Below are positions 1 through 5,423 of a stretch of DNA of 11,425 bases, one piece after another. The notes beneath the pieces are model-generated. The model was not told the DNA's origin, ran no database searches, and saw nothing but the letters and a program-made list of their open reading frames with translations. Made by a program: the position numbers and the translations under genes. Numbering within the stretch: position 1 is the first letter of the stretch; each line of letters begins with the position of its first letter. Source of the DNA: Pedosphaera sp. (GTDB lineage Bacteria; Verrucomicrobiota; Verrucomicrobiia; Limisphaerales; SXTU01); assembly GCA_009695395.1 (NCBI GenBank), contig SIBB01000069.1, positions 1 to 11,425 on the forward strand. Direction: 5' to 3'.

Positions 1-245
1 AGCGCGTAGGCGACACGGCGGAAGTTGTTGACGCTGGGGTCGCGGTTGAGCGTGACGTGCTCGACATCGGCAAGTTTCACCCCGGCCTCGCTCAACACGT
101 AGCGGATGGCCTCCGACGGCATGCCGGACCAGTGCTTCACGCGACGAAAGCGCTCTTCCTCAGCACACGCCACGAGCTTCCCATCGCGCACTAAGCACGC
201 GGCGGAGTCGCCGTGAAACGCGTTGAGTCCGAGGATGACGGCCAT
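1..245 (-). CDS. Carbamoyltransferase, NodU/TobZ type, N-terminal part (runs off left edge)
   Basis: The first 81 codons of a minus-strand gene start at an ATG at 243-245 and leave the window at position 1. The protein begins MAVILGLNAFHGDSAACLV and continues with DGKLVACAEEERFRRVKH and a P-S-E-A-I-R-Y-V-L stretch. This matches the N-terminal (Kae1-like, ASKHA-fold) domain of the NodU/CmcH/TobZ carbamoyltransferases: a G-x-N-x-x-H-D/G-S-A ATP-binding opening followed by the conserved EEER-F-x-R-x-K-H block. Members transfer a carbamoyl group from carbamoyl phosphate, via carbamoyl-AMP, to a hydroxyl on a sugar, Nod factor or antibiotic; the substrate here cannot be told. The C-terminal domain lies outside the window. 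No clear Shine-Dalgarno is seen. The start is chosen because it is exactly where family members begin. It lies downstream of the GbsR-like gene on the same strand, 142 bp apart. Confidence 0.88.
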   Translation of the reverse strand, partial: MAVILGLNAFHGDSAACLVRDGKLVACAEEERFRRVKHWSGMPSEAIRYVLSEAGVKLADVEHVTLNRDPSVNNFRRVAYA

Positions 246-332
246 ACCAAGCGTTCAGGCCAAGCTGCCGCCCTTGGTCGCGGGCCGGAACTTTCCGGCC
301 AGACCGTGCTGGCGCGCTGCGTTCAATTGTCC

Positions 333-356
333 GTTTCGCGACACAGTGTCGGAAAC
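333..356. repeat. Inverted repeat between regulator and carbamoyltransferase
   Basis: The arms CGACAC and GTGTCG meet around a single central base at 345. After one bulged G at 338 the pairing extends outward with GTTTC and GAAAC, giving about 11 paired positions. It lies in the 142 bp gap between the regulator stop and the carbamoyltransferase start. It could be an operator-like dyad for the carbamoyltransferase or part of a termination region; the tiny central loop fits a protein-binding dyad better than an RNA hairpin. Nothing else is seen in this gap apart from the hairpin at 365-382. Confidence 0.4.
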
Positions 357-364
357 CGTCTGCG

Positions 365-382
365 CGCCCGGCGGACCGGGCG
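365..382 (-). terminator. GC-rich hairpin just after the regulator gene (possible terminator)
   Basis: A perfect 7 bp stem (CGCCCGG / CCGGGCG) with a 4-base loop starts 5 bases after the TGA of the GbsR-like gene on the minus strand. The position is right for a terminator. No T run follows it in the minus direction, so it is either a U-less terminator, an mRNA 3' stabiliser, or incidental in GC-rich DNA. Confidence 0.35.
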
Positions 383-387
383 AAAAG

Positions 388-915
388 TCACTTGCCCAAG
401 AATCGGATGAGCAACGGCAACAGGCCCGCCGCGCGGCTGTGCCACGTCTCCAATTGCTTGACGCGCTGAACGACATGGTCGCGTTCCGCTGCGGGCGCGG
501 CGACGGCAAGGCGTTTCAGCCGTGCCAGCCGACCTTCGCCACTTTCGAGGCGCGGCTCGATCTGCTCTTTCAAGAACCCGCTGGCCAACGCCCGCAACCC
601 GGTCTCCGCCTCGTAGTGGTCGCATCGGGAGTCGTGATCATCGCACGCCCGCACGGCACCGGTGCTGCGGAGGAATTTCAGCCCCTGGCTGGCCGAGCCT
701 TTGCTGATATCCAGCCGCTCGACGATGTCATCCAAGCTCAGGGGAACCGTGGAAATGTAGAGGAGTCCGTAGATTTGCCCGATGGACTTGGGCAAGCCCA
801 CCACCTGCGCCAGGCCCACAAACAAGTCCACTGCCTCGGACTCCAACGGCGACAGACCCGCCAGCAGGGGAACGCTGGATGGACGGCGAGGTGCGATTTC
901 GGTAGCAAGCGCCAT
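388..915 (-). CDS. GbsR/MarR-family winged-helix transcriptional regulator
   Basis: A 175-residue cytoplasmic DNA-binding protein of the GbsR branch of the MarR superfamily. After an N-terminal helical region (S-P-L-E-S-E-A-V-D-L-F, then G-L-P-K-S-I-G-Q-I-Y-G-L-L-Y), which is typical of GbsR proteins, comes a winged helix-turn-helix: P-L-S-L-D-D-I-V-E-R-L-D-I-S at about 58-71 and the recognition helix SKGSASQGLKFL at 71-82, then a wing at about 86-102. The C-terminal half is helical and probably dimerises. Relatives (GbsR, OpcR, CudC) repress choline/betaine genes in Bacillus; others control exopolysaccharide or osmolyte genes. The frame extends upstream to a GTG at 984, but that would put the perfect dyad at 949-972 inside the coding region, so I start at the ATG at 913-915. 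No good ribosome-binding site is visible. The effector and target are unknown; autoregulation through the dyad is inferred. Confidence 0.87.
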   Translation of the reverse strand: MALATEIAPRRPSSVPLLAGLSPLESEAVDLFVGLAQVVGLPKSIGQIYGLLYISTVPLSLDDIVERLDISKGSASQGLKFLRSTGAVRACDDHDSRCDHYEAETGLRALASGFLKEQIEPRLESGEGRLARLKRLAVAAPAAERDHVVQRVKQLETWHSRAAGLLPLLIRFLGK

Positions 916-948
916 GACAACGATTGGGATTAGAGCAGAAGAATGGAA

Positions 949-972
949 ACTGTTCAATATTTTTTGAACAGT
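949..972. promoter_or_regulatory. Perfect 9+9 bp inverted repeat, probable operator of the GbsR-like regulator
   Basis: ACTGTTCAA at 949-957 and its exact reverse complement TTGAACAGT at 964-972 flank a 6-base A/T-only spacer. It stands 34 bp upstream of the regulator ATG and about 240 bp upstream of the divergent dehydrogenase. The TTCAA...TTGAA core resembles the dyads bound by MarR/GbsR-type dimers. The site is strikingly AT-rich in a GC-rich neighbourhood, as expected for a promoter with an overlapping operator. Confidence 0.7.
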
Positions 973-990
973 CGTGTTTACCACTCTGTG

Positions 991-1128
991 CTACGGCCGT
1001 GGCCGTTGCTGTAACAGCAGTGCCGTGGGCTCCGTGAGCACGACGCGCTTGTGCCGCGCGATGTGGTCGGAGTGCGCGTGGCTGACCACGGCCCATTCGT
1101 CCGAACTCTGCGAGTCGCGAGCGCGGAG
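991..1128 (-). pseudogene. Relic of a metallo-beta-lactamase-fold exonuclease/hydrolase N-terminus
   Basis: One minus-strand frame, open from after the TGA at 1129-1131 to the TAG at 991-993, reads DEWAVVSHAHSDHIARHK and then V-V-L-T-E-P-T-A-L-L-L-Q-Q-R. The H-x-H-x-D-H metal-binding motif, preceded by a hydrophobic strand and followed by a T-E-P-T-A segment, is the signature of MBL-fold proteins, closest by eye to the mRNA 3'-end-processing/ligase-associated exonuclease group. Only about 45 residues remain, there is no start codon in frame, and both sides end in stops, whereas such proteins usually exceed 300 residues. It lies on the regulator's strand and ends 19 bp before the operator. It looks like a broken gene over which the regulator and dehydrogenase locus has been assembled. 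Chance similarity is unlikely given the motif context, but the subfamily is uncertain. Confidence 0.6.
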
Positions 1129-1212
1129 TCACCAAGGATGCTCGATGGGCAACGCCGAAGGTTCAATTGTCGAAGTGCTTCCAGTGGCCCTGACGCCGTG
1201 CTAAAACGTGCC

Positions 1213-2670
1213 ATGCGCAGCTACGAGAACTTCATCGGCGGCGACTGGGTGTCCGCCCAGTCCGGCCAGACCTTTACCAACCTCAACCCCGCCGACACGC
1301 GCGAAGCCGTCGCGCAGTATCCGCAGGGCGGACGCGCTGATGCGCTCGCGGCCATCGCCGCCGCCCAAGCCGCCGCGCCCGGCTGGGCCGCGCAGACCTC
1401 CGTTGCGCGCGGGCGCGTGTTGAGCAAGGCGTCGCAGCTCATCGAGGCGCGCAAGCCCGAGCTGGCCGAACTGCTCACCCGCGAAGAAGGCAAGACGCTC
1501 GCCGAGGCCACCGGCGAAGTGCAGCGCACCGCCGACATCTTCCGCTTCTTCGGCGGCCTCAGCTACGTGCTCGGCGGGCAGACCATCCCGCACGATTTGC
1601 CGAGCCAGTTGCTCTACACCCGCCGCGAGCCGCTCGGTGTCGTCGCGCTCATCACGCCGTGGAATTTCCCCATCGCCATTCCCGCGTGGAAAATGGCCCC
1701 GGCCCTCGTCAGCGGCAACGCCGTCATCATCAAGCCCGCCTCGCAAGCCCCCGCGATGACCTGCGAGCTGGCAAAAATTCTCACTGAAGCCGGTCTGCCC
1801 AAGGGCGTGCTCAACGTCGTCGTTGGTAGCGGCCGCGAAGTTGGCGGCGAACTTGCCACCCACCCCGCCGTCGTCGCCCTCTCCTTCACCGGCTCGCTCT
1901 CCGTCGGCTCGCAAATCTACCAGCAGCTCGCGCCGCGCATGGCCCGCGCGCAGATGGAGATGGGCGGCAAGAACCCCACCATCGTCCTCGCCGACGCCGA
2001 CCTCGACCTCGCCGCGCGGCTCGTGGCCATCGCGGGCTTCGGTCTCACCGGCCAGGCTTGCACGGCGACCAGCCGCGTCATCGTCGAGCGCAGTGTGGCG
2101 GACGCGTTCGCCGCGAAGCTCGTGGAGAAGGCCAAGGCCATCGTCGTGGGCAACGGCTTGAAATCCGGCGTCACGATGGGCCCCGCCGTGAGCAAGGCGC
2201 AGCTCGAAGGCAACTTGAACTACATCGCGATCGCCCAACAGGAAGGCGCGACGCTCCTCTGCGGCGGCGCGCGTCTCACCGACGGCGACCTCGCGCACGG
2301 CTACTTCATGGAGCCCACCGTGCTCGGCAAGGTCGCCCCCACCGCGCGCATCGCTTGCGAGGAAGTCTTCGGCCCCGTCGTCGGCATCATCCCCGTGGAC
2401 AGCTTCGACGAGGCCCTCACCGTCGCGAACAGCGTGGACGTGGGGCTCAGCGCCAGCCTCGTCACGCGCGACTTGAAGAAGGCGATGCTCTACACCGAGC
2501 GCATCCAGGCCGGCGTGGTGAAGGTGAATCAAATCTCCACCGGCCTCGCGCTCCAAGCCCCCTTCGGCGGCGTGAAGAAGAGCAGCACCGACTCGTTCAA
2601 GGAGCAGGGCGCAGGCGCTGTCGAGTTCTACTCGAAGCTGAAGACGGTGTATCTGGACTACTCGGCGTGA
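1213..2670 (+). CDS. NAD(P)-dependent aldehyde dehydrogenase, (alpha-ketoglutaric) semialdehyde dehydrogenase-like
   Basis: A 485-residue soluble enzyme of the ALDH superfamily, full length for the family, oxidising an aldehyde to its acid. Visible hallmarks are the N-terminal N-F-I-G-G-D-W-V and N-P-A-D-T-R, the oxyanion asparagine in TPWNFP (N151), K-P-A-S (cofactor 2'-region), the Rossmann F-T-G-S-x-x-V-G at 225-232, the general base E249 in M-E-M-G-G-K-N, the nucleophile C283 in GQACTATSR, and E-E-V-F-G-P at 383-388. NPADTR and GQ-x-C-T-A-x-S-R are typical of the ketoglutaric/succinic semialdehyde group (YcbD/GucD-like), so this is likelier than betaine-aldehyde dehydrogenase, despite the GbsR-like neighbour. 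The frame is open upstream to 1051, but family proteins begin with the M-x-x-Y-E-N-F-I-G-G stretch, so the start is the ATG at 1213. The gene is divergent from the regulator; control through the dyad 240 bp upstream is possible but unproven. No Shine-Dalgarno is evident. Confidence 0.93.
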   Translation: MRSYENFIGGDWVSAQSGQTFTNLNPADTREAVAQYPQGGRADALAAIAAAQAAAPGWAAQTSVARGRVLSKASQLIEARKPELAELLTREEGKTLAEATGEVQRTADIFRFFGGLSYVLGGQTIPHDLPSQLLYTRREPLGVVALITPWNFPIAIPAWKMAPALVSGNAVIIKPASQAPAMTCELAKILTEAGLPKGVLNVVVGSGREVGGELATHPAVVALSFTGSLSVGSQIYQQLAPRMARAQMEMGGKNPTIVLADADLDLAARLVAIAGFGLTGQACTATSRVIVERSVADAFAAKLVEKAKAIVVGNGLKSGVTMGPAVSKAQLEGNLNYIAIAQQEGATLLCGGARLTDGDLAHGYFMEPTVLGKVAPTARIACEEVFGPVVGIIPVDSFDEALTVANSVDVGLSASLVTRDLKKAMLYTERIQAGVVKVNQISTGLALQAPFGGVKKSSTDSFKEQGAGAVEFYSKLKTVYLDYSA

Positions 2671-2721
2671 ACACCCGTTGCACGGCTTGGCCGGCTCGAA
2701 TATATTTCTTTCATCAGCTTT

Positions 2722-2926
2722 CTGGAAATTAAACACGAGGCCAAAGCCCTCTCCAACCGGGAGCGCGCGGCGCTCGTGACGACGCTGCTGGACACCTTCC
2801 CAAAACCGCCCGGGGATGTCTCCGACGAAGAGGAGGATCGCCCTGATCGGGAGCTTGAAGGAGGGAGCGTCGAGCCGATTTCGCACGCTGAATTTGTCCG
2901 CCGTGTCGAGCGGGAGCGCGGACGAT
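2722..2926 (+). pseudogene. Decayed addiction-module antitoxin (PF09720-like)
   Basis: This frame reads E-I-K-H-E-A-K-A-L-S-N-R-E-R-A-A-L-V-T-T then L-L-D-T-F-P, V-S-D-E-E, D-R-E-L-E-G-G-S-V-E-P, ISHAEFVRRVERERGR. That is the pattern of small unstable antitoxins placed directly before RelE/ParE toxins: a helix ending in a leucine-rich LLDT, then an acidic D-E-E..R..E-L-x-x-G-x-V..ISH-x-E-F tail. The frame has no ATG, GTG or TTG at the expected N-terminus: it is continuous back to the dehydrogenase stop at 2668-2670, with only CTG at 2722, and the first in-frame GTG (2776) would remove the first helix. The stop expected at the toxin start is also lost, since the frame reads through as TGC and stays open to the stop ending at 3231. 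Both lesions suggest a dead gene. Family assignment is by pattern recall. Confidence 0.62.
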
Positions 2927-3214
2927 GCGGGTGGTCTATCACCCGGCTGTGCAGCGGGACGTGTCCGCCATTCTACGCTACTATGACGGCATCGCCAGCC
3001 GGTTGGGCGACGAGTTTTGGATGGAGCTCATGGGCTGCATTGAAAGGGCTGCACTGCATCCTGAACGCTCCCATCCTGTGGATTCGGGCCCGGGCGAGTG
3101 AACTTGCGGAGATTTCCCTACCACTTTCTTTTCCGCGAGAAGCCGGACTGCATTCGTATCACGGTTGTTCGTCACCACAAACAGCACCCGGGCACTGGAA
3201 TGCTACGCCGGTGA
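2925..3214 (+). pseudogene. Frameshifted ParE/RelE-family toxin
   Basis: The ATG at 2925 overlaps the end of the antitoxin frame, the usual coupling in such modules. It encodes MRVVYHPAVQRDV, then L-R-Y-Y-D-G-I-A-S-R-L-G-D-E-F-W and C-I-E-R-A-A-L-H-P-E-R, and stops at a TGA at 3099-3101 after 58 codons. The missing C-terminal half appears at once in another frame: from 3098 it reads VNLRRFPYHFLFRE, then I-R-I-T-V-V-R-H-H-K-Q-H-P and a stop at 3212-3214. The two halves together give the ~97 residues normal for ParE, including the conserved (R-R-V)-N-L-R-R-F-P-Y-H strand and the I-T-V-V-R-H-H-K-x-H-P terminal strand. A one-base loss in GGGCCCGGG (3086-3094) explains the shift. The intact protein would be a ribonuclease- or gyrase-directed toxin; as read it is inactive, unless the missing base is a sequencing error. 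Confidence 0.8.
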
Positions 3215-3367
3215 AGCGCCACCCGGCGTGAGGCTCGCTTCCTGACGAGGGTGCAGTTTTTGAATTGTGCGCCGCGATGTTCGCGCTGACTCTTTCGTCC
3301 GTTCACTGCATTTACCATTCCCAGGACAGGTCTGGCCGTATGGAACAATGAATCTTCTGCTACTCGC

Positions 3368-3589
3368 GTGCTCTTCTCCTCACTCGAATTCATCTTTGTG
3401 TTCCTGCCGCTGACGTGGGCGGCGTTCTACGTGGCGAACCGGTGGCTCAGGCTGCGGATGGCGCTGGGAGGGCTCGCGATGGCGTCGGTGGTCTTTTACG
3501 GGTGATGGCGACCGGAGGGGCTGGTTCTGTTTCTGGGATCGGTGACGGCAAATTACGGAGTGTCCCGGCTTCAGTGCTGTCCGGTTTAG
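3368..3589 (+). pseudogene. N-terminal fragment of an MBOAT (AlgI-type) O-acyltransferase with in-frame stop
   Basis: From a GTG at 3368 the frame reads V-L-F-S-S-L-E-F-I-F-V-F-L-P-L-T-W-A-A-F then Y-V-A-N-R-W and A-S-V-V-F-Y-G, a TGA at 3503-3505, then W-R-P-E-G-L-V-L-F-L-G-S-V-T-A-N-Y-G-V-S. This is the hallmark opening of AlgI/PatA-like membrane-bound O-acyltransferases (M-L-F-x-S-x-x-F-I-F-x-F-L-P, then F-Y-G-W-W), which acetylate alginate, peptidoglycan or other extracellular polymers. The TGA replaces the first of the two tryptophans normally found there. Two hydrophobic membrane segments are visible. Full-length proteins have about 470-500 residues; here similarity ends near 3570, where the transposase remnant begins, so the catalytic histidine region is gone. 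No partner acyltransferase gene (AlgJ/X-like) is in the window. Confidence 0.75.
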
Positions 3590-4378
3590 CAACCTCGTAA
3601 ACATTGGTGATTGCTGGTGTGGGGTGGTTGGGTTTGCGACGCGACCTGAGCAAATACCTGCGACAGGGGCATTTTATCGAACAGCGTGAGGCTCAAAATT
3701 TGTAGGACAGTGTAGAGATTAGTTTCCAGATGCAGACGTTTTTTCAACAACGCCACAAGAAGGTAAAGGGCGATGGCACTACAGATTTGGAGGCGCACCG
3801 GGTTGGGGCTTGTGCCGTAGAAGGCCTTGATGCGCAGATGTTGCTTGAGCGACTTGAAGAACAGTTCGATCTGCCAGCGGTGGCACGGTGAAGTTGTTGG
3901 TCAGGAAGACCAGCGGTCAGCCGGTCTTTGGATCGCGATAGCCGATGTGCCGCAGCGGGGCGGGGTAATCGAGCCGGGCGTAAAAGCCGGTGGTGACCAC
4001 GGTGGGGAAGTTGCCTTGGAGCGAGAGCAGCCTGTGCAGTTTGATGGCCGGCTTGTGGCGGCGGAACTTGGCCCACGGAAACAACGCCAGGCACAGGTCA
4101 ATGGTGGTGGAGTCCAAGGCGGCGGCGGCTTGCAGTTCGACACCCGAAGGATCGCCCGCATAGAGGGCAGTGGCCTGCTGGATGAGGACTTGGGCGAAGT
4201 CGGCGAAGATGCGCCAGTCGTGCTTTTCATTGGCGTCGGCCAGCGTGGTGCGGGCGATGGGCTGGCGGAAGCCGGAGTGATAGAGGCGCGGGCCGAAGCA
4301 GGCCAGCCAGGTTTCAATGGAATAGCCATGTCGCAACTCCGGTCGCTTCGCCGCCTTGTCAAAGCCCGCGCACGAGAA
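3572..4378 (-). mobile_element. Remnant of an IS4-type insertion sequence
   Basis: The element is defined by its broken transposase. The left limit is placed where MBOAT similarity ends (near 3570), at CAGTGCTGTCCGGTTT, a candidate terminal-repeat sequence. No matching inverted copy is visible at the right, where the remnant is cut somewhere before the SCO-family start at 4392. Without a right end, target duplications cannot be checked. The limits are estimates. Confidence 0.6.
3586..4378 (-). pseudogene. IS4-family (DDE) transposase, internally deleted and frameshifted
   Basis: The minus strand carries pieces of one transposase. The N-terminal piece includes FGPRLYHSGFRQPIARTTLA, D-A-N-E-K-H-D-W-R-I-F-A-D-F-A and the first catalytic aspartate in A-L-D-S-T-T-I-D-L-C-L (codon 4112-4114). 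It then runs G-N-F-P-T-V-V straight into T-T-G-F-Y-A-R-L-D-Y-P (junction near 3995); intact relatives have roughly 70 more residues there, including the second catalytic aspartate. After K-T-G a TGA stops the frame at 3917-3919, although L-V-F-L-T-N-N-F follows. A second deletion or shift near 3880-3890 leads, in another frame, to the Y-R-E-K-type motif RWQIELFFKSLKQHLRIK (E at 3865-3867) and the normal C-terminal A-L-Y-L-L-V-A-L-L-K-K-R-L region, ending at TAA 3586-3588. The N-terminal ~60 residues are degenerate or missing. The protein cannot be active. Confidence 0.82.
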
Positions 4379-4391
4379 CAGATTTCCGCCG

Positions 4392-5369
4392 ATGAAACTT
4401 TCTCCGATGGTCATCGGCATGACACTGGGTGGGGCGCTGCTCGCGTTGTTGATCGGCGGGCTCCTGTTGGGCCGGTCTTCGATGAGGGTGTCTGTTCCAC
4501 CTTCCGCGCCCCTGCCGGTGCCACCGACGCCGCCAACGGCCAGCACGAACGTCCAAACCTTCTTCGTCCGCGGCGTCGTGAAGGAGCTCAAGGCCGACGG
4601 CAAAACCGTCGTGATTGACCACGAGGAAATCCCAAACTACATGGCGAAGATGACCATGCCGTTCAAGGTGAAGGACACCAACCAGTCCGCCAGCCTCGGC
4701 ACGAACGACCCAATCCACTTCCGCCTCAACGTCGCGGAATACGAGAGCTGGATTGACCAAGTTACCAAGACTGGAAAGGGGGCGTCGCCGGTCGCGGACC
4801 CGGACCGCAAGAGCTTCCGCCTCGTGCGCGACGTGGAGGTGCTGAAGGAGGGCGACGCGCTGCCGAGTTACCCGCTCACGAGCCATCTGGGCAAGGCGTT
4901 CAACACCGCGCAGTTCAAGGGGCAGGCACTGGCCATCACCTTCATCTTCACGCGCTGCCCGATTCCCGATTTCTGCCCGCGCATGGATTTCCGGTTTTCG
5001 GAGGTGACGAAGCGGATGAACGCGCTGCCCGACGCGCCAAAGAACTACCACCTCATCTCGCTGTCCTTCGATGTGGATTACGACACGCCGCTGGTGTTGC
5101 AGAACCACGCGAACCGGGTGAAGGCGCAGCACGGTGCGGATATGAGCCAGTGGACCTTCGCCACGGGGAAGCTCATTGACATTGATGATCTCACGGAGCG
5201 CTTCGGCATGACCTTTGCGCGCGAACCGGGGACGGTCCCGTTCAACCACAACCTGCGAACCGTGGTGGTCGATGCCGCCGGCAAAGTGCAGAAAGTTTTC
5301 GTCGGCAACGAATGGAAGGCAGATGCCCTCGTGTCCGAGTTGGAGAAGGCGGCAAAGGCTAAACCGTAG
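4392..5369 (+). CDS. Membrane-anchored CusF-like/SCO1-SenC copper protein
   Basis: A 325-residue envelope protein. Residues 5-27 form one hydrophobic helix after M-K-L, serving as membrane anchor or uncleaved signal, followed by a proline-rich linker (35-50). Residues about 57-112 match the CusF-like copper-binding fold (PF11604 type): FFVRGVVKELKADGKTVVID, then M-A-K-M-T-M-P-F with methionine ligands at 84, 87 and 89. Residues about 155-325 are a thioredoxin-fold SCO1/SenC domain with F-I-F-T-R-C-P-I-P-D-F-C-P-R-M (C189, C195) and the conserved ligand H286 in FNHNLRTVVVD. SCO proteins deliver copper to the CuA site of cytochrome oxidase or act as thiol reductants. The cysteines are six apart instead of the usual CxxxC. 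An in-frame TTG at 4356 would extend the protein into transposase-derived DNA, so the ATG at 4392, which precedes the membrane helix directly, is preferred. It converges with the phosphorylase gene. Confidence 0.9.
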   Translation: MKLSPMVIGMTLGGALLALLIGGLLLGRSSMRVSVPPSAPLPVPPTPPTASTNVQTFFVRGVVKELKADGKTVVIDHEEIPNYMAKMTMPFKVKDTNQSASLGTNDPIHFRLNVAEYESWIDQVTKTGKGASPVADPDRKSFRLVRDVEVLKEGDALPSYPLTSHLGKAFNTAQFKGQALAITFIFTRCPIPDFCPRMDFRFSEVTKRMNALPDAPKNYHLISLSFDVDYDTPLVLQNHANRVKAQHGADMSQWTFATGKLIDIDDLTERFGMTFAREPGTVPFNHNLRTVVVDAAGKVQKVFVGNEWKADALVSELEKAAKAKP

Positions 5370-5375
5370 CCCTCG

Positions 5376-5392
5376 GTCCCGGTCGGTGGGAC
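5376..5392 (+). terminator. Short hairpin in the convergent gap (weak terminator candidate)
   Basis: GTCCC (5376-5380) and GGGAC (5388-5392) form a 5 bp stem with a 7-base loop, 6 bp after the SCO-family stop. An outer CCTCGG/CCGAGG pair (5371-5376, 5405-5410) could form an alternative stem. A modest T-rich stretch (GATTGTGTTT) follows. The location between convergent genes fits a terminator; the structure is weak. Confidence 0.28.
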
Positions 5393-5423
5393 AGGATTGT
5401 GTTTCCGAGGAAGAGCGGAAGGC

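Noticed and set aside
223..933. Plus-strand frame (236 codons) across the regulator
   Set aside because: Compositionally biased shadow of the minus-strand GbsR-like gene, which has a coherent winged-helix pattern.
321..1171. Shared 11-mer GTTCAATTGTC at 321-331 and 1161-1171, both in gaps flanking the regulator
   Set aside because: In 11 kb many 11-mers recur by chance; neither copy is a dyad and only the CAATTGTC core is shared with the palindrome at 9101. Not enough to call a regulatory site.
1201..2886. Long minus-strand frame (561 codons) opposite the dehydrogenase
   Set aside because: It is an antisense shadow produced by GC-rich codon bias: low-complexity, rich in R, G, H, E and A, with no family motifs, and it overlaps a clearly recognised enzyme.
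2776..3231. A single 151-residue protein from GTG 2776
   Set aside because: Its first 50 residues are antitoxin-like, but the rest is the toxin gene read in the wrong frame; the antitoxin plus ParE interpretation explains both frames better.
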